Assembly (NCBI GenBank): GCA_004762125.1
Contig: SIHQ01000007.1
Location: forward strand, 1-64,000
DNA: 64,000 nucleotides
Reading direction: 5' to 3'
DNA from: Oceanospirillales bacterium
Lineage (GTDB): Bacteria; Pseudomonadota; Gammaproteobacteria; Pseudomonadales; Endozoicomonadaceae
Positions 41,432 through 52,212 of the stretch are shown here, one piece after another. A program made the position numbers and the translations under genes. Under the pieces are notes generated by a model. That model was not told the origin of the DNA. It saw nothing but the letters and a program-made list of their open reading frames with translations, and searched no databases. The stretch's first letter is position 1. Each line of letters opens with the position of its first letter.

Positions 41432-43519
41432 TTATAGAAGAGAGATGTCCGCAACATGGAGGAACAGGCTTCTCAGCTGTTTCAGTAGTGCGTAGCGATT
41501 CAGCTTAACCTGTTCATCTTCAGCATTAACAAGAACTTCATCAAAGAAGCGGTCTACGGCTTCTTTCAGCGGAGCTAGCAATTCCATAGCTTCAGCGTAT
41601 TGGCGCTTAGTCAGAACCGGGTTAACGGTTTCCTGAGTATTAGCCAAGGCTGCAGCCAGAGCTTTTTCTGCATCTTCTGTCATTAGTGCAGGGTCAACAG
41701 CATCCGGAATAGCCAGATCACCCGCCTTGGCCATAATGTTGGATACACGCTTGTTGGCTGCAGACAGAGCTTCAGCCTCGGCCAACTTGCTAAAAGCATG
41801 CACTGCCTTAACACGTTGATCAAAATCGAAAGGTCTGGAAGGTTTCAGGGCCTTAACAGCCAAGAAGATTTCTACAGGAACATTTTCGTCCTGGTACCAG
41901 GCACGGAAACGCTCCAGCATGAAGTCCAGAACAGTATCAATCAGCTTATCCCCTGCAGGCAGTTCAATGCCTTGAGACTCATAGCTCGCGATGGACTGCT
42001 CAATCAGATTTCTCAGATCCAGATCCAGTTTCTTCTCTACGATGATACGCAACACTCCGAGAGTGGCACGACGTAGAGCAAACGGGTCCTTATTGCCTGA
42101 AGGCGGCTGTTTGATGCCGAAGATACCGGTAATGGTGTCTATCTTGTCGGCAATAGCGACAGCACAACCGGTCAAGTTGGATGGCAGAGAATCACCAGCA
42201 AAGCGAGGCATATACTGCTCGTTCAGAGCAACACTGACTTCCTTTGCTTCACCATCGTTAGCGGCGTAGTACTGTCCCATAATTCCCTGGAGCTCAGGGA
42301 ATTCCAGAACCATCTCGGAATTCAGGTCAGATTTACACAACTCACCAGCACGGGCAGCCAGTTCTTTCTGACCACCTTCCTGTTCGGCAATGAAGCTTGC
42401 CAGTTTGGCGATACGTTCTGTCTTGTCATAGACCGAACCTAACTGAGTCTGAAATACGACCGGCTTCAGGTTTTCTCTATGAGCTGCAAGAGTGGTTTTT
42501 TTGTCTGTTTCAAAGAAGAATTTGGCATCAGCAAGGCGTGGACGGATTACCCGTTCATTACCGGATACTACATATTTTGGCTCTTTACTCTGAATATTGG
42601 AAACGGTTATAAAATGGGGAATAAGTTTCCCTTCACCGTCAACCACGTGGAAATACTTCTGATGTCCCTTCATGGAAGAGATCAATGCTTCAGCAGGTAC
42701 TTTCAGGAATTCATCATCAAAACGGCCAGAGAGAGCTACCGGCCACTCGTTGAGACCTGTTACTTCATCTAGCAGATTTTCATCGATAACAGCCTCACCA
42801 CCCAGGTTAGCGGCTATTTCAGTCACCTGGCTACGGATCATGTCGCGGCGAACGTTAAAACGAGCATACACATGACCCTGTTCTTCCAGGATTTCAGCGT
42901 AAGTTGCCGGATCACTCAAAGGAATAGCTTTGTTGGCATGGAAACGGTGGCCACGTGTACTGTTGCCAGATTTCAGGCCGAGGATTTCACAGTCTACAAC
43001 TTGCTTACCCATCATCATCACAAGCCAGTGAACTGGACGGACGAATTCGATACGGTTGGCACCCCAGTGCATACGCTTGGGAATAGGCAGCTCGCTGAGA
43101 GATTTATTGACAATTTCCGGCAGTAAACTAGTTGTTTCAGCACCTTGCTGAACAGCACGGTAAACTAACCAGGCCCCTTTGTTTGTTTCCAGAGTTTCTA
43201 GCTGCTCAACGGTCACGCCATTGGAGCGAGCAAAACCTTCAGCGGCTCGAGTTGCTTTTCCTTCAACATCAAAAGCAGCCTTAACAGCTGGACCACGACG
43301 CTCAAGATTCTGGTCAGGCTGAGCGGTTTCCAGGCCTTTAATCAGCAGTGCCAAACGTCTTGGAGCAGCGAAAGACTCAAAACGGTCGAAGGAGAGCTGA
43401 GCATTTTTTAGGCCATTAATAATGCCCTGACTGAATGCATTGGAAAGATTCTTTAGAGCTTTCGGTGGCAGCTCTTCGGTTCCCAATTCAACCAGAAAAT
43501 CCTGTGTGTTAGTGCTCAT
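41432..43519 (-). CDS. glyS: Glycine--tRNA ligase beta subunit
   Basis: 695 residues (E. coli 689). It is the tRNA-binding subunit of the alpha2beta2 bacterial glycyl-tRNA synthetase. The start FLVELGTEELPPKAL is characteristic, as is the GNKDPFALRRATLGVLRI block and the C-terminal anticodon-binding domain. The start overlaps the glyQ stop by one base. Confidence 0.97.
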   Translation of the reverse strand: MSTNTQDFLVELGTEELPPKALKNLSNAFSQGIINGLKNAQLSFDRFESFAAPRRLALLIKGLETAQPDQNLERRGPAVKAAFDVEGKATRAAEGFARSNGVTVEQLETLETNKGAWLVYRAVQQGAETTSLLPEIVNKSLSELPIPKRMHWGANRIEFVRPVHWLVMMMGKQVVDCEILGLKSGNSTRGHRFHANKAIPLSDPATYAEILEEQGHVYARFNVRRDMIRSQVTEIAANLGGEAVIDENLLDEVTGLNEWPVALSGRFDDEFLKVPAEALISSMKGHQKYFHVVDGEGKLIPHFITVSNIQSKEPKYVVSGNERVIRPRLADAKFFFETDKKTTLAAHRENLKPVVFQTQLGSVYDKTERIAKLASFIAEQEGGQKELAARAGELCKSDLNSEMVLEFPELQGIMGQYYAANDGEAKEVSVALNEQYMPRFAGDSLPSNLTGCAVAIADKIDTITGIFGIKQPPSGNKDPFALRRATLGVLRIIVEKKLDLDLRNLIEQSIASYESQGIELPAGDKLIDTVLDFMLERFRAWYQDENVPVEIFLAVKALKPSRPFDFDQRVKAVHAFSKLAEAEALSAANKRVSNIMAKAGDLAIPDAVDPALMTEDAEKALAAALANTQETVNPVLTKRQYAEAMELLAPLKEAVDRFFDEVLVNAEDEQVKLNRYALLKQLRSLFLHVADISLL

Positions 43520-44475
43520 TACTTGGACTCCTCCTGCGCCAGCTGGGCGAGTACTTCGGTGCGGATATCATCGCTAGCCATTGGAAAGCCCAGACGGTGG
43601 CGGGCATCAAAGTAAGCCTTGGCAACAGCGCGAGCCAGAGTTCTGACGCTCAGAATATAACGCTGACGCTCAGTCACGGAAATAGCGTGACGAGCATCCA
43701 GTAAATTGAAAGTGTGGGATGCTTTCAGGACAAATTCATAAGCAGGCAGTGGTAAGTCTAATTCCACAAGACGCTTTGATTCGCCTTCAAAGAAAGTGAA
43801 CTGATGAAAAAGCTCTTTGGTATCAGCGTGTTCAAAGTTGAAAGTGGACATCTCCACTTCTTGCTGATGATAAACATCGCCGTAGGTAACTGTGCCCTGA
43901 GGCCCTTCAGTCCAAACCAGGTCGTAAACATTATCCACGCCCTGAATGTACATGGCTAATCGTTCAAGACCGTAGGTAATTTCGCCAGTAACGGGGAAAC
44001 ACTCAATGCCACCGACTTGCTGAAAGTAAGTGAACTGGGTCACTTCCATGCCATTCATCCAGACTTCCCAGCCCAGACCCCAGGCACCCAATGTTGGGGA
44101 TTCCCAGTTGTCTTCTACAAAACGGATATCGTGAACTAGCGGATCAACACCCAGCTCACGGAGAGAGTCCAGGTAAAGCTCTTGGATATTGTCTGGAGAA
44201 GGTTTCATTACTACCTGGAACTGATAGTAGTGCTGCAGACGATTAGGGTTTTCACCGTAACGACCGTCTGTTGGACGACGGCTTGGTTGTACGTAAGCAG
44301 CGTTCCAGTTTTCCGGACCAATAGCACGCAGAAAGGTAGCTGGGTGGAATGTACCGGCACCCACTTCCATATCGAGTGGCTGCATCAGTACGCAGCCCTG
44401 GCGGGCCCAGAATTGCTGCAGGGCCAGAATCAGGCCCTGAAACGTTTTGATATCAGGCGAGCTTTGCGAAGTCAC
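43519..44475 (-). CDS. glyQ: Glycine--tRNA ligase alpha subunit
   Basis: 318 residues (E. coli 303). It is the catalytic subunit of glycyl-tRNA synthetase. [20 protein letters not shown], then [40 protein letters not shown]-like [20 protein letters not shown] and [19 protein letters not shown] are diagnostic. It is first in the glyQS operon. Confidence 0.97.
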   Translation of the reverse strand: MTSQSSPDIKTFQGLILALQQFWARQGCVLMQPLDMEVGAGTFHPATFLRAIGPENWNAAYVQPSRRPTDGRYGENPNRLQHYYQFQVVMKPSPDNIQELYLDSLRELGVDPLVHDIRFVEDNWESPTLGAWGLGWEVWMNGMEVTQFTYFQQVGGIECFPVTGEITYGLERLAMYIQGVDNVYDLVWTEGPQGTVTYGDVYHQQEVEMSTFNFEHADTKELFHQFTFFEGESKRLVELDLPLPAYEFVLKASHTFNLLDARHAISVTERQRYILSVRTLARAVAKAYFDARHRLGFPMASDDIRTEVLAQLAQEESK

Positions 44476-44580
44476 TTTACTACCTCATGGAGGCTTGAAT
44501 CCGGCTTGAAATTTGAGATGCCAGGGGATTTATAACCCACTGTCTGGCAACGAAAAACCGTATTAATGCCCATAACGAAA

Positions 44581-44634
44581 GAAAAATATTCTGCACGCTC
44601 GCGGAAAGGGCAAGATATGGGCAGAATATTTTTC
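44581..44634 (-). terminator. 14-bp inverted repeat between trkH and glyQ
   Basis: GAAAAATATTCTGC (44581-44594) and GCAGAATATTTTTC (44621-44634) are perfect inverted copies 26 nt apart. The A/T ends make it a possible trkH terminator on the minus strand, but the large loop is unusual. Confidence 0.4.
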
Positions 44635-44734
44635 ACGACAATTTTTACTAAAAATAGCTGCGGATTATAACGGTTTGGCCAGAAGTCGCATACTGCCAAG
44701 GGGAAATTGACACGGCGGCTTGATATTCTGAGGT

Positions 44735-46183
44735 TTAGTAACGCCAGAAAGTAGGAGTGAACAGTACCAATAAAGTAAATATCTCCAATCGGCCGAGTAG
44801 CATAGCAAAGCAGAGAATCCATTTGGCCGCATCGGGTAGAGATTCGTAGTTGGCAGAAGCTTCACCCAGAGCAGGACCTAGGTTATTAAGGCAGGATGCA
44901 ACGGTTGAAAAGGCCGTAGTTAGATCTAACCCAGTGGCCATTAAAGCCAGAAACATAACGGCAAACAAAAAGATATACGTTGCGAAGAATCCCCAGACAG
45001 CTTCACCTACCCTGTTGTGCACAGCCTTGCCACCCAGCTTTATACTGAAGACAGCGTTCGGATGAACAAGACGACGAAGTTCTCTTAATCCTTGTTTGAA
45101 AATCAATAATACTCGGATGACTTTCATTCCACCGGCCGTCGAGCCAGCGCAACCGCCAGCAAAGCTGGTCATAAACAATAACATGGGAAGAAAGGTTGGC
45201 CATGCAGAGAATCCACTGGAAGCATAACCTGTTGTTGTTGCTACAGAAACCACCTCAAATACGCCGTAACTCAGGGACTCATCCATATCGAATGTGCCTG
45301 AGAAATAGAGGCCAAAGACTGTAATAAAAGAAACGAAACCCAGAATAAATAGATAGGCTTTCACTTCCGGATCTTGCCAGTAGTGCTTCACTGACTTATA
45401 TCGCCAGGCAAAGAAATGCAGAGCAAAGTTGATTCCGGCAATCAACATAAAGAATGTCGCCATCGCGTTGATCAGTGGTGAATCAAAATGCCCCATACTG
45501 GCGTCGTGTGTTGAAAAGCCGCCAATAGCTATAGTGGAAAAGCTGTGGCTGATAGCATCAAACAGACTCATTCCTGCGATCCAGTAACCGAAAGTACAGA
45601 AAGCAGTTAAGCCAAGATAAAGCATCCAGAGTGCCTTCGCTGTTTCCTTAATTCGAGGAGTGAGCTTGTTGTCTTTAATAGGGCCTGGAGTTTCGGTTCG
45701 ATACAGCTGCATTCCACCAATACCTAACATTGGCATAATGGCGACGGCTAGAACGATAATGCCCATACCGCCCAACCACTGAAGCTGCTGGCGGTAGAAA
45801 AGAATCGATTTGGGCATCTCATCAATGCCGGTGAGAATCGTAGCACCGGTGGTGGTAAGCCCCGACATGGATTCAAACACCGCATCGGTAAAACTCAAAT
45901 CCGGTTCGGGCATTAGTGCCAGTGGCAACGCACCCATTCCTCCGAGCACGACCCAGAACAATACCGTGATAATAAAACCGTCACGGTTTCTTAGGTCTGT
46001 TTTAATTCGCCGGAAGGGAAACCAGAGCAATGAGCCAATCAAAAAGGTCAGAAAGAAGGTGTAGAGGAACAGAGAAACTTCCTTTTCACCATAAATCAGT
46101 GCAACGACCAGAGGTGGCAGGCTGGAAAAGCTGAACAGCATCAGAAGGATGCCCAGGACAGGCAGAATGACAGAAAACTGCAT
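44735..46183 (-). CDS. trkH: Trk potassium uptake transmembrane protein
   Basis: 482 residues in four membrane-pore-membrane repeats. Filter-like sequences are SGLTTTGAT, STIAIGGFST, SVATTTGYAS and ASCLNNLGP, each with the conserved glycine. It forms the potassium channel that TrkA gates by nucleotide binding. It is transcribed separately from trkA because a strong terminator lies between them. Confidence 0.95.
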   Translation of the reverse strand: MQFSVILPVLGILLMLFSFSSLPPLVVALIYGEKEVSLFLYTFFLTFLIGSLLWFPFRRIKTDLRNRDGFIITVLFWVVLGGMGALPLALMPEPDLSFTDAVFESMSGLTTTGATILTGIDEMPKSILFYRQQLQWLGGMGIIVLAVAIMPMLGIGGMQLYRTETPGPIKDNKLTPRIKETAKALWMLYLGLTAFCTFGYWIAGMSLFDAISHSFSTIAIGGFSTHDASMGHFDSPLINAMATFFMLIAGINFALHFFAWRYKSVKHYWQDPEVKAYLFILGFVSFITVFGLYFSGTFDMDESLSYGVFEVVSVATTTGYASSGFSAWPTFLPMLLFMTSFAGGCAGSTAGGMKVIRVLLIFKQGLRELRRLVHPNAVFSIKLGGKAVHNRVGEAVWGFFATYIFLFAVMFLALMATGLDLTTAFSTVASCLNNLGPALGEASANYESLPDAAKWILCFAMLLGRLEIFTLLVLFTPTFWRY

Positions 46184-46344
46184 AGAACCCTGATTTTCTC
46201 TTAATACAGGCTGAAGCCTGCGGGTATCGCTTGTTATTAACGTGTTGTCGGTAATAGAGACAAGCGGGTAATGGTTAATACTGAATGAGTACTAGTGTAC
46301 CGCATTGTCGCAAAATATTGTTTGGAAAAGATAGAGGTTGATAG

Positions 46345-46386
46345 AAAAAGCCTCTTTATCCGGAAGGACATAAAGAGGCTTTTTTT
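46345..46386. terminator. Terminator after trkA
   Basis: A 15-bp stem (AAAAAGCCTCTTTAT with ATAAAGAGGCTTTTT, 10-nt loop) is flanked by A and T runs. It ends the minus-strand trkA transcript before trkH. Confidence 0.9.
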
Positions 46387-46413
46387 GAATGGGTATGATC
46401 AATAATTATTCAA

Positions 46414-47787
46414 TCAAAAGAATCCCAGACCAACTTGGAACAGCTGTTCGACCTCATGAATACGGCGTTTGTCGCTCAAAAAGAGAATGACGTGGTCACC
46501 GGACTCAATGGAAGTCGTATCGTGGGCAATTAAAACTTCTTCATTGCGGACAATGGCACCAATGCTGGCACCGAGAGGAAGATCAATTTGCTGGACCGTT
46601 TTACCCACAACTTTTGAAGAGTTTTCATCTCCATGAGCAATTGCCTCTATGGCCTCTGCAGCACCACGGCGGAGTGAGTGAACATTGACAACATCACCAC
46701 GACGAACGTGCTTGAGCAGACTGCCGATAGTCGCCTGTTGGGGAGAAATAGCGATATCAATTTCGCCGCCTTGTACCAGATCCACATAGGCCGGGTTATT
46801 AATCAGAGCCATAACTTTGCGAGCCCCCAAACGCTTGGCCAGCATGGCGGCCATCACGTTGGCTTCATCATCATTTGTCAGGGCACAGAAGATATCAGTT
46901 TCTTCAATATTTTCAGAGATCAGTAACTCTTTATCGGAGGCATTACCGTTGAATACCATTGCTCGGGTCAGGGTTTCTGACAGGAACTGACAGCGCTCCA
47001 TATTCTGTTCAATGACTTTCACTTTGAAGTCATTTTCCGCAGACTGAGCAAGACGTAAACCGATATTACCGCCACCGGCGATAATGATGCGTTTATAGTC
47101 ATCATCGAGCCTCTGGAGTTCACTCATTACCGCTCGAATATGACGGCGGTCAGCCACAAAGAAAACTTCATCGTCGGCTTCAATGACGGTCGTACCTTTC
47201 GGCATGATGGCTTTACCACGACGAAAGATAGCGGCAACACGGGTATCCACGTTAGGCATATGCTCCCGTAAATAGCGCAGCTCCTGCCCTACTAAAGGTC
47301 CACCATAATAAGCTTTCATGGCAACCAGTTGGGCGCGGCCATCAGCGAAGTCCAGCACTTGCAGGGCACCAGGTCGCTCTAACAGACGTCGGATATAGTT
47401 GGTTACCACTTGCTCAGGGCTGATCAATACATCGATAGGCAAAGCGTCGTCGGCAAACAGTCCTTCCTTGTTCAGGTAGGCTGCCTGACGAATACGGGCA
47501 ATCTTGGAAGGTGTATGGAACAAGGTGTAGGCAATCTGACAGGCCACCATATTCACCTCGTCGCTGTTGGTGACAGCAACCAGCATATCTGCATCATCAG
47601 CACCGGCCTGCTTCAGTACCGAAGGGAAAGAAGCCATCCCCTGAATAGTCCGGATATCAATCCGGTCTTGAAGTTCACGAAGCCTCTCACCGTTGGTATC
47701 AACAACGGTAATATCGTTTTCCTCGCTGGCCAGGTTTTCAGCCAGAGTTCCACCGACCTGGCCGGCCCCGAGAATAATGATTTTCAT
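46414..47787 (-). CDS. trkA: Trk system potassium uptake protein TrkA
   Basis: 457 residues (E. coli 458). It is a cytoplasmic regulator with two RCK modules. Each starts with a Rossmann motif: [17 protein letters not shown] (3-19) and [18 protein letters not shown] (about 234-251). NAD(H) and ATP binding control the TrkH pore. It is the last gene of the probable def-fmt-rsmB-trkA run, 167 nt after rsmB. Confidence 0.96.
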   Translation of the reverse strand: MKIIILGAGQVGGTLAENLASEENDITVVDTNGERLRELQDRIDIRTIQGMASFPSVLKQAGADDADMLVAVTNSDEVNMVACQIAYTLFHTPSKIARIRQAAYLNKEGLFADDALPIDVLISPEQVVTNYIRRLLERPGALQVLDFADGRAQLVAMKAYYGGPLVGQELRYLREHMPNVDTRVAAIFRRGKAIMPKGTTVIEADDEVFFVADRRHIRAVMSELQRLDDDYKRIIIAGGGNIGLRLAQSAENDFKVKVIEQNMERCQFLSETLTRAMVFNGNASDKELLISENIEETDIFCALTNDDEANVMAAMLAKRLGARKVMALINNPAYVDLVQGGEIDIAISPQQATIGSLLKHVRRGDVVNVHSLRRGAAEAIEAIAHGDENSSKVVGKTVQQIDLPLGASIGAIVRNEEVLIAHDTTSIESGDHVILFLSDKRRIHEVEQLFQVGLGFF

Positions 47788-47954
47788 GAATGGCTTATTC
47801 CTGTTTTACCAACAGCTTGAGCGGAGCTGAATATTAAAAGCTACCGCTCACCCCATATCGTTACGACTTTTTACTATAAAAATGCCGCTGAATCGGGTTC
47901 TGTAGCGATTTTCATATTTAGGGATGAGCAACATTTTCAGCTCATAGCTGTTTA

Positions 47955-49253
47955 TTAGTCAGCTTTTTTTAACAAGCTGTAGAAGAAACCGTCTCCTGAT
48001 CCGGGCAGTATCTGACGACCAAAACCGGTATCAATACCCCAGTCAACTTCCAGCACCTTCAGTTCGGCACTGCTTTCTTCTGCAATAAAGCGCTCTATTT
48101 GCTTGCTGTTTTCTGCAGGCATAATCGAGCAGGTTGCATAGAGCAGTGTGCCACCGGGCTTTAGCAAAGACCACATGGTTTCCAGAATTCGGCCTTGAAG
48201 TTTCGCAAGAGCGTCAATGTCTTCAGGTTTACGAAGCAGTTTGATATCAGGATGACGACGAATCACGCCAGTAGCGGAGCAAGGAGCATCCAGTAGAATG
48301 TGATTATAAAGCTCACCATCCCACCAAGGTTCAGGTTCACAGCCGTCACCAGTTATCAGTTTGGCTTTCAGGCCTATTCTGTCGAGGTTTTCTTGAACCC
48401 GTACCAAGCGACGTTCATCCACATCCAAGGCATGGAGTTCAATATCTGAATTCAGTTCCAGCAATTGGCAGGTTTTTCCGCCAGGAGCACAGCAAGCATC
48501 CAGAACTTTATCGCCAGGATTCACTTTCAACAGGTTTCCTGAAATCTGTGCAGACTCATCCTGAACACTGACTACTCCATCAAAGAAGCCGGGTAGAATA
48601 TCGACGGCCTGCGCTTTGCCCAGAATGATTCCCTGTGGAGAAATAGCTGAAGGGTTAGCTGAAATACCGGCTTCGATCAGTTTCTTCAGGTAACGATTGC
48701 GGCTGACATGCTGTTCATTAACACGGATAGTCATTGGTGGCTGACTATTATTTGCTGCAGTAATGTTCTGCCAGAAATCAGGCCAGGCCTTTTTGATTTT
48801 CCCCAGCAACCACTGTGGGTGAGCTGTAATACTGATGTCGTTAGACTCAGTAAACTCTTTCAGCTCCTGTTCTTGGCGTTGTGCATTTCGTAATACGCCA
48901 TTCACCAGCCCTCTAGCCCAGGCTTTACCGAGGGTTCGAGTGACCTGAACTGTTTCCCCAATAGCAGCATGAGCTGGAATACGGGTATAGAACAACTGAT
49001 AGAGGCCAACAAGAATCAGGCTGTGAATATCCTTCTCTTTGGCTTTTAATGGTGTATCCATTAAATGCCCCAGCCATGAATCCAGCCGGAAGTAGTAACG
49101 AAGAGTGCCGTAACAAAGCTCAGCCAGTAAGGGCTGATCCTTCTTACTTAGGGTTTCCTGATACTTTGGTAGCGCCTGGTTCAAGGAATCACCAGCAACT
49201 ACACGACTTACGACTTTTGCTGCAGCCAGTCTTACGGAAGATTGTTTAGCCAT
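47955..49253 (-). CDS. rsmB: 16S rRNA (cytosine-967-C5)-methyltransferase
   Basis: 432 residues. An N-terminal NusB-like domain (about 1-140) is followed by the RNA methyltransferase domain. The AdoMet motif is VLDACCAPGGKTCQLLEL, the two catalytic cysteines are in LDAPCSATGVIRRHPDIK and LYATCSIMPAEN. It methylates C967 of 16S rRNA. The start overlaps the fmt stop by one base. Confidence 0.96.
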   Translation of the reverse strand: MAKQSSVRLAAAKVVSRVVAGDSLNQALPKYQETLSKKDQPLLAELCYGTLRYYFRLDSWLGHLMDTPLKAKEKDIHSLILVGLYQLFYTRIPAHAAIGETVQVTRTLGKAWARGLVNGVLRNAQRQEQELKEFTESNDISITAHPQWLLGKIKKAWPDFWQNITAANNSQPPMTIRVNEQHVSRNRYLKKLIEAGISANPSAISPQGIILGKAQAVDILPGFFDGVVSVQDESAQISGNLLKVNPGDKVLDACCAPGGKTCQLLELNSDIELHALDVDERRLVRVQENLDRIGLKAKLITGDGCEPEPWWDGELYNHILLDAPCSATGVIRRHPDIKLLRKPEDIDALAKLQGRILETMWSLLKPGGTLLYATCSIMPAENSKQIERFIAEESSAELKVLEVDWGIDTGFGRQILPGSGDGFFYSLLKKAD

Positions 49254-50209
49254 CAGTTAAATACTTTTCCGGTAGCAAACATTTCTTTTCGACTGTTCAA
49301 CAGATCCTGTACAGCCATAGCACGACTGCCAGAGAGTTGAACGTTCTTGAGTCTCAACAAGCCTTCGGTACAAGCTACGTCAATACCTTCCTTGTCCGCT
49401 TTAACAATAGTGCCTGGTGTCTGGCTTGAAGTTCCATCTACTTTGATGGCTTCCCAAACTCTAATGGAAGTTTCATCCATTTGTATGGTTGTTACTGGCC
49501 AGGGGTTAAATGCGCGAACAAGGCAATCAAGTTCTGCGGCTGGGCTGTTCCAATCGAGAACAGCCTCTTCTTTGCTCATCTTATGGGCATAGTTGGCCAG
49601 ACTGTCATCCTGCTTTTCTGCTTTGACGGTACCTTCTGCAAAAGCGTTAACGATTTCAATCAATGCAGGCTGACCTACTTCAATCAGTCGATCATGAACA
49701 TGGGATGACGTATCGGTATCATGAATTGGGCAGGTTGCTTTCAGCAACATATCGCCGGTATCCAGACCTATATCCATCTGCATGATAGTCACACCAGACT
49801 CTTTGTCTCCAGCTTCTACTGCACGCTGGATAGGCGCTGCTCCGCGCCAGCGAGGAAGAATGGAGCCATGAACGTTAATACAACCGAATTTTGGAATATC
49901 CAGAACGCTCTGGGGCAGGAGCAGACCGTATGCAACAACGATCATCAGGTCCGGCTTCAGGTCAGCCAGTTGTTGGCGTGCTTCTTCATCTTTTTTCAGA
50001 GAGAGCGGCTGGAACACTGGGATATTGTGTTGCAGGGCCAGCTCCTTAACCGGGCTAGGCTTTAGCTTTCGCCCTCGTCCTGCTGGTCTGTCCGGTTGCG
50101 TATAGGCGGCAATAACGTCGTGCTGGCTGTCCAGTACTGCCTGCAGGTGTGCACTGGCAAACTCGGGAGTTCCTGCAAAAACGATTCGAAGGCTTTTCAT
50201 CGGGTGCAT
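49253..50209 (-). CDS. fmt: Methionyl-tRNA formyltransferase
   Basis: 318 residues. It formylates initiator Met-tRNA. The formyl-folate domain has [15 protein letters not shown] and the active-site [17 protein letters not shown] with Asn and His, followed by the [17 protein letters not shown] loop with the catalytic Asp. The C-terminal OB-like domain binds tRNA. The ATG at 50209 has AAAGG 5 nt upstream; the ATG three codons later is an alternative. It pairs with def. Confidence 0.96.
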   Translation of the reverse strand: MHPMKSLRIVFAGTPEFASAHLQAVLDSQHDVIAAYTQPDRPAGRGRKLKPSPVKELALQHNIPVFQPLSLKKDEEARQQLADLKPDLMIVVAYGLLLPQSVLDIPKFGCINVHGSILPRWRGAAPIQRAVEAGDKESGVTIMQMDIGLDTGDMLLKATCPIHDTDTSSHVHDRLIEVGQPALIEIVNAFAEGTVKAEKQDDSLANYAHKMSKEEAVLDWNSPAAELDCLVRAFNPWPVTTIQMDETSIRVWEAIKVDGTSSQTPGTIVKADKEGIDVACTEGLLRLKNVQLSGSRAMAVQDLLNSRKEMFATGKVFN

Positions 50210-50331
50210 TCAGGCCTTTTGGCTGAAAAAGAGAATTTTAAAAGATAGTTGTCGCGATGATAGATAAAGAGTGTGGGAGAGTAAAATAGAGTGGCCACTT
50301 ATTCACAGGGAATAAATGACCTTAAACTGAG

Positions 50332-50841
50332 TTAAGCCGTTTCCAAACGCTTGTTTTTGATCAGCTTCTTGCGGATTCGATCTTGCTTTAGTTTGGATAG
50401 ATAGTCCACGAACAGTTTGCCGTTTAGGTGGTCTAGTTCGTGCTGAACACAGACAGCAGCTAGGCCATCCAGCTCCATTGAAAACTCTTCACCATCACGG
50501 TCCAAAGCGGTCAAGCGAACCTCAGCAAAGCGATCAAGCAGTTCAAAGAAGCCGGGTACAGAAAGACAGCCTTCTGACAGGTCGGTCAAATCTTCACCAA
50601 TAGGTTCAAACTCAGGGTTGATCAGAACCAAAGGATCGTTACCCTCTTCGGAAAAATCCATCACTACTATGCGTTTATGGATGTCCACCTGTGTGGCAGC
50701 AAGACCAACACCTTTGGATTCGTACATAGTTTCCAGCATGCTATCGATGAGCTTGCGAATTTCGTCGTTTACCTTGGCCACTGGCTCGGCGATGGTGCGA
50801 AGTCTTTCGTCGGGATATTCCAGGATTTGCAGAAGCGCCAT
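50332..50841 (-). CDS. def: Peptide deformylase
   Basis: 169 residues (E. coli 169). It is a metalloenzyme that removes formyl from nascent proteins. All three motifs are present: [17 protein letters not shown] (metal Cys) and QHELDHLNG (two metal His and the catalytic Glu). It leads the def-fmt-rsmB-trkA run, and the 122 nt before fmt contain no terminator that I can see. Confidence 0.97.
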   Translation of the reverse strand: MALLQILEYPDERLRTIAEPVAKVNDEIRKLIDSMLETMYESKGVGLAATQVDIHKRIVVMDFSEEGNDPLVLINPEFEPIGEDLTDLSEGCLSVPGFFELLDRFAEVRLTALDRDGEEFSMELDGLAAVCVQHELDHLNGKLFVDYLSKLKQDRIRKKLIKNKRLETA

Positions 50842-51110
50842 AGGTTTCTCTAATTTTGAAAATTCGAATTAAAATTAATTCTAAATTTCTTTTAGAGATA
50901 TAGGTAGTTTTAAGTACGATTGTTCTCAATTTATACGAGAGTGAATTGAATGATATAGAGTCAGGACGTGCAATGATGGTAGATCGCAGGTAGTGAAAAA
51001 AAACGCAACTTTCACAGAAAAATATAGTGAGTAATAGCCTTGAGAACGACGTGAACTCTTTAGTTGTTAGATGATCTATAAAAACTCCTTCACTGCGTAA
51101 AGGATCTACT

Positions 51111-51447
51111 ATGAAATTTATTCCTTTCTTGCTTCTCATTTATAGCGTCGACTGCTTTGCTTGCTGATGAGAGTTCCTCTGGATCTTCTCGCACTGTGAA
51201 TATCTTCAGGATAACCGCCTAGTTATACAGCACGATAAAAAAAGTGAAGACGAAGGTGATGAGCCCATGTCTCAACTACTTCTTAGACGGAAGCATGAGT
51301 GATACAGAAAAATTCCTGTTTCGGATGGGTGACTACGAAATAATTGAGCACAGATGTCGAAGTAACTGGTGCATCAAAAATAAAATTCTTGTCAGGCTAC
51401 ATACTGATTTTTCGGCCAGTGTCGGGCGGTTGAAAGAACCGCATTAA
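51111..51447 (+). pseudogene. Broken small secreted protein
   Basis: AAAGGA lies 6 nt before the ATG at 51111, and the frame opens as a signal peptide (MKFIPFLLLIYSVDCFAC), then stops at once. A neighbouring frame continues ADESSSGSSRTVNIFRITA, and later pieces (DGSMSDTEKFLFRMGDYEII up to 51447) are in yet another frame. This fits a decayed exported gene, but the pieces share no known family and the downstream assignment is uncertain. The rest of 50842-51391 holds nothing else. Confidence 0.4.
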
Positions 51448-51814
51448 TGTCACAATGTTCCGGACCGCCACTGTGTTGAATCAATCTACGAGCAAGATCT
51501 TTGGCTACTTCATAGGAGTAACCTTTTTCTTTCAGTATGTGATTTATTGCTCGAGTTAGCTGACATTCCACAAAGAATTTTCCCTTGCGAAGCCTCTTTT
51601 GCTCAAGCGACTCATAGGAAGGTTTATCATTAACCCACTTGATGAATTCAACCTTGCGCCCCTGAAGTTGATAGAGGGCCTTTGAGATAGCCTTATCAGA
51701 GGCTCTGGCAGAATATCCTTTGGCAGTCAGCTCTCTTAGAGCCCAATGATAAAGATGAAGGGCTACAACCGAGCTAAAACTGTTTCGAATGCGCCTGCAG
51801 GCGGAGACTTCCAT
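51392..51814 (-). CDS. Hypothetical protein, 140 residues
   Basis: From the ATG at 51814 it reads MEVSACRRIRNSFSSVVALH and on; a TTG at 51877 would extend it by 21 residues. It is basic and helical, with KGYSARASDKAISKALYQL and an HSGGPEHCDINAVL end. No Shine-Dalgarno is obvious. It may be a remnant, because the upstream neighbouring frame also looks open. The family is unknown. The stretch 51815-52212 contains only the upstream region of the LysM gene. Confidence 0.45.
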   Translation of the reverse strand: MEVSACRRIRNSFSSVVALHLYHWALRELTAKGYSARASDKAISKALYQLQGRKVEFIKWVNDKPSYESLEQKRLRKGKFFVECQLTRAINHILKEKGYSYEVAKDLARRLIQHSGGPEHCDINAVLSTARHWPKNQYVA

Positions 51815-52212
51815 TGATTTTCCGTGTAAAAAGGTGGCTTTCCATACCTGCCAACTCCTACATCCTTGGAGTGACAATTTCTTTTTCTTTTCGGGCCAAT
51901 CTTCTTGTTACTGGTGAAAGGCCTTATTTTTGTCGATAAATTTATCCCAGAAAGCCCGTAATTGGTAGCCTGCAAGGGAAAACAGAGCGATATAGAATCA
52001 CCCTTTTCGGTCGAGAACAACAAATAAGCATCCCCAACAGGTCACATTTCGGAGGTTGTGGAATGAGCGTCCATTGCCGGGATGAGTAACCAGTTGGTAA
52101 ACTGCTGAAAAACCGGCGAAAGGCTGGCAACAATAGAATACAGCCTGATTTGGGTTGATATTCAGACATTGGATCAGAGTGAAATGACAAGGCTGCAAGG
52201 GATCGGGGATCT

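Noticed and set aside
51763-52023. Minus-strand 86-codon ORF
   Set aside because: It overlaps the better 51392-51814 frame and has no Shine-Dalgarno or recognisable sequence.
52063-52089. Eight-codon ORF with a GGAGG site upstream of the LysM gene, possibly a leader peptide
   Set aside because: No attenuator pair or biased codon run follows; a chance match is likely.
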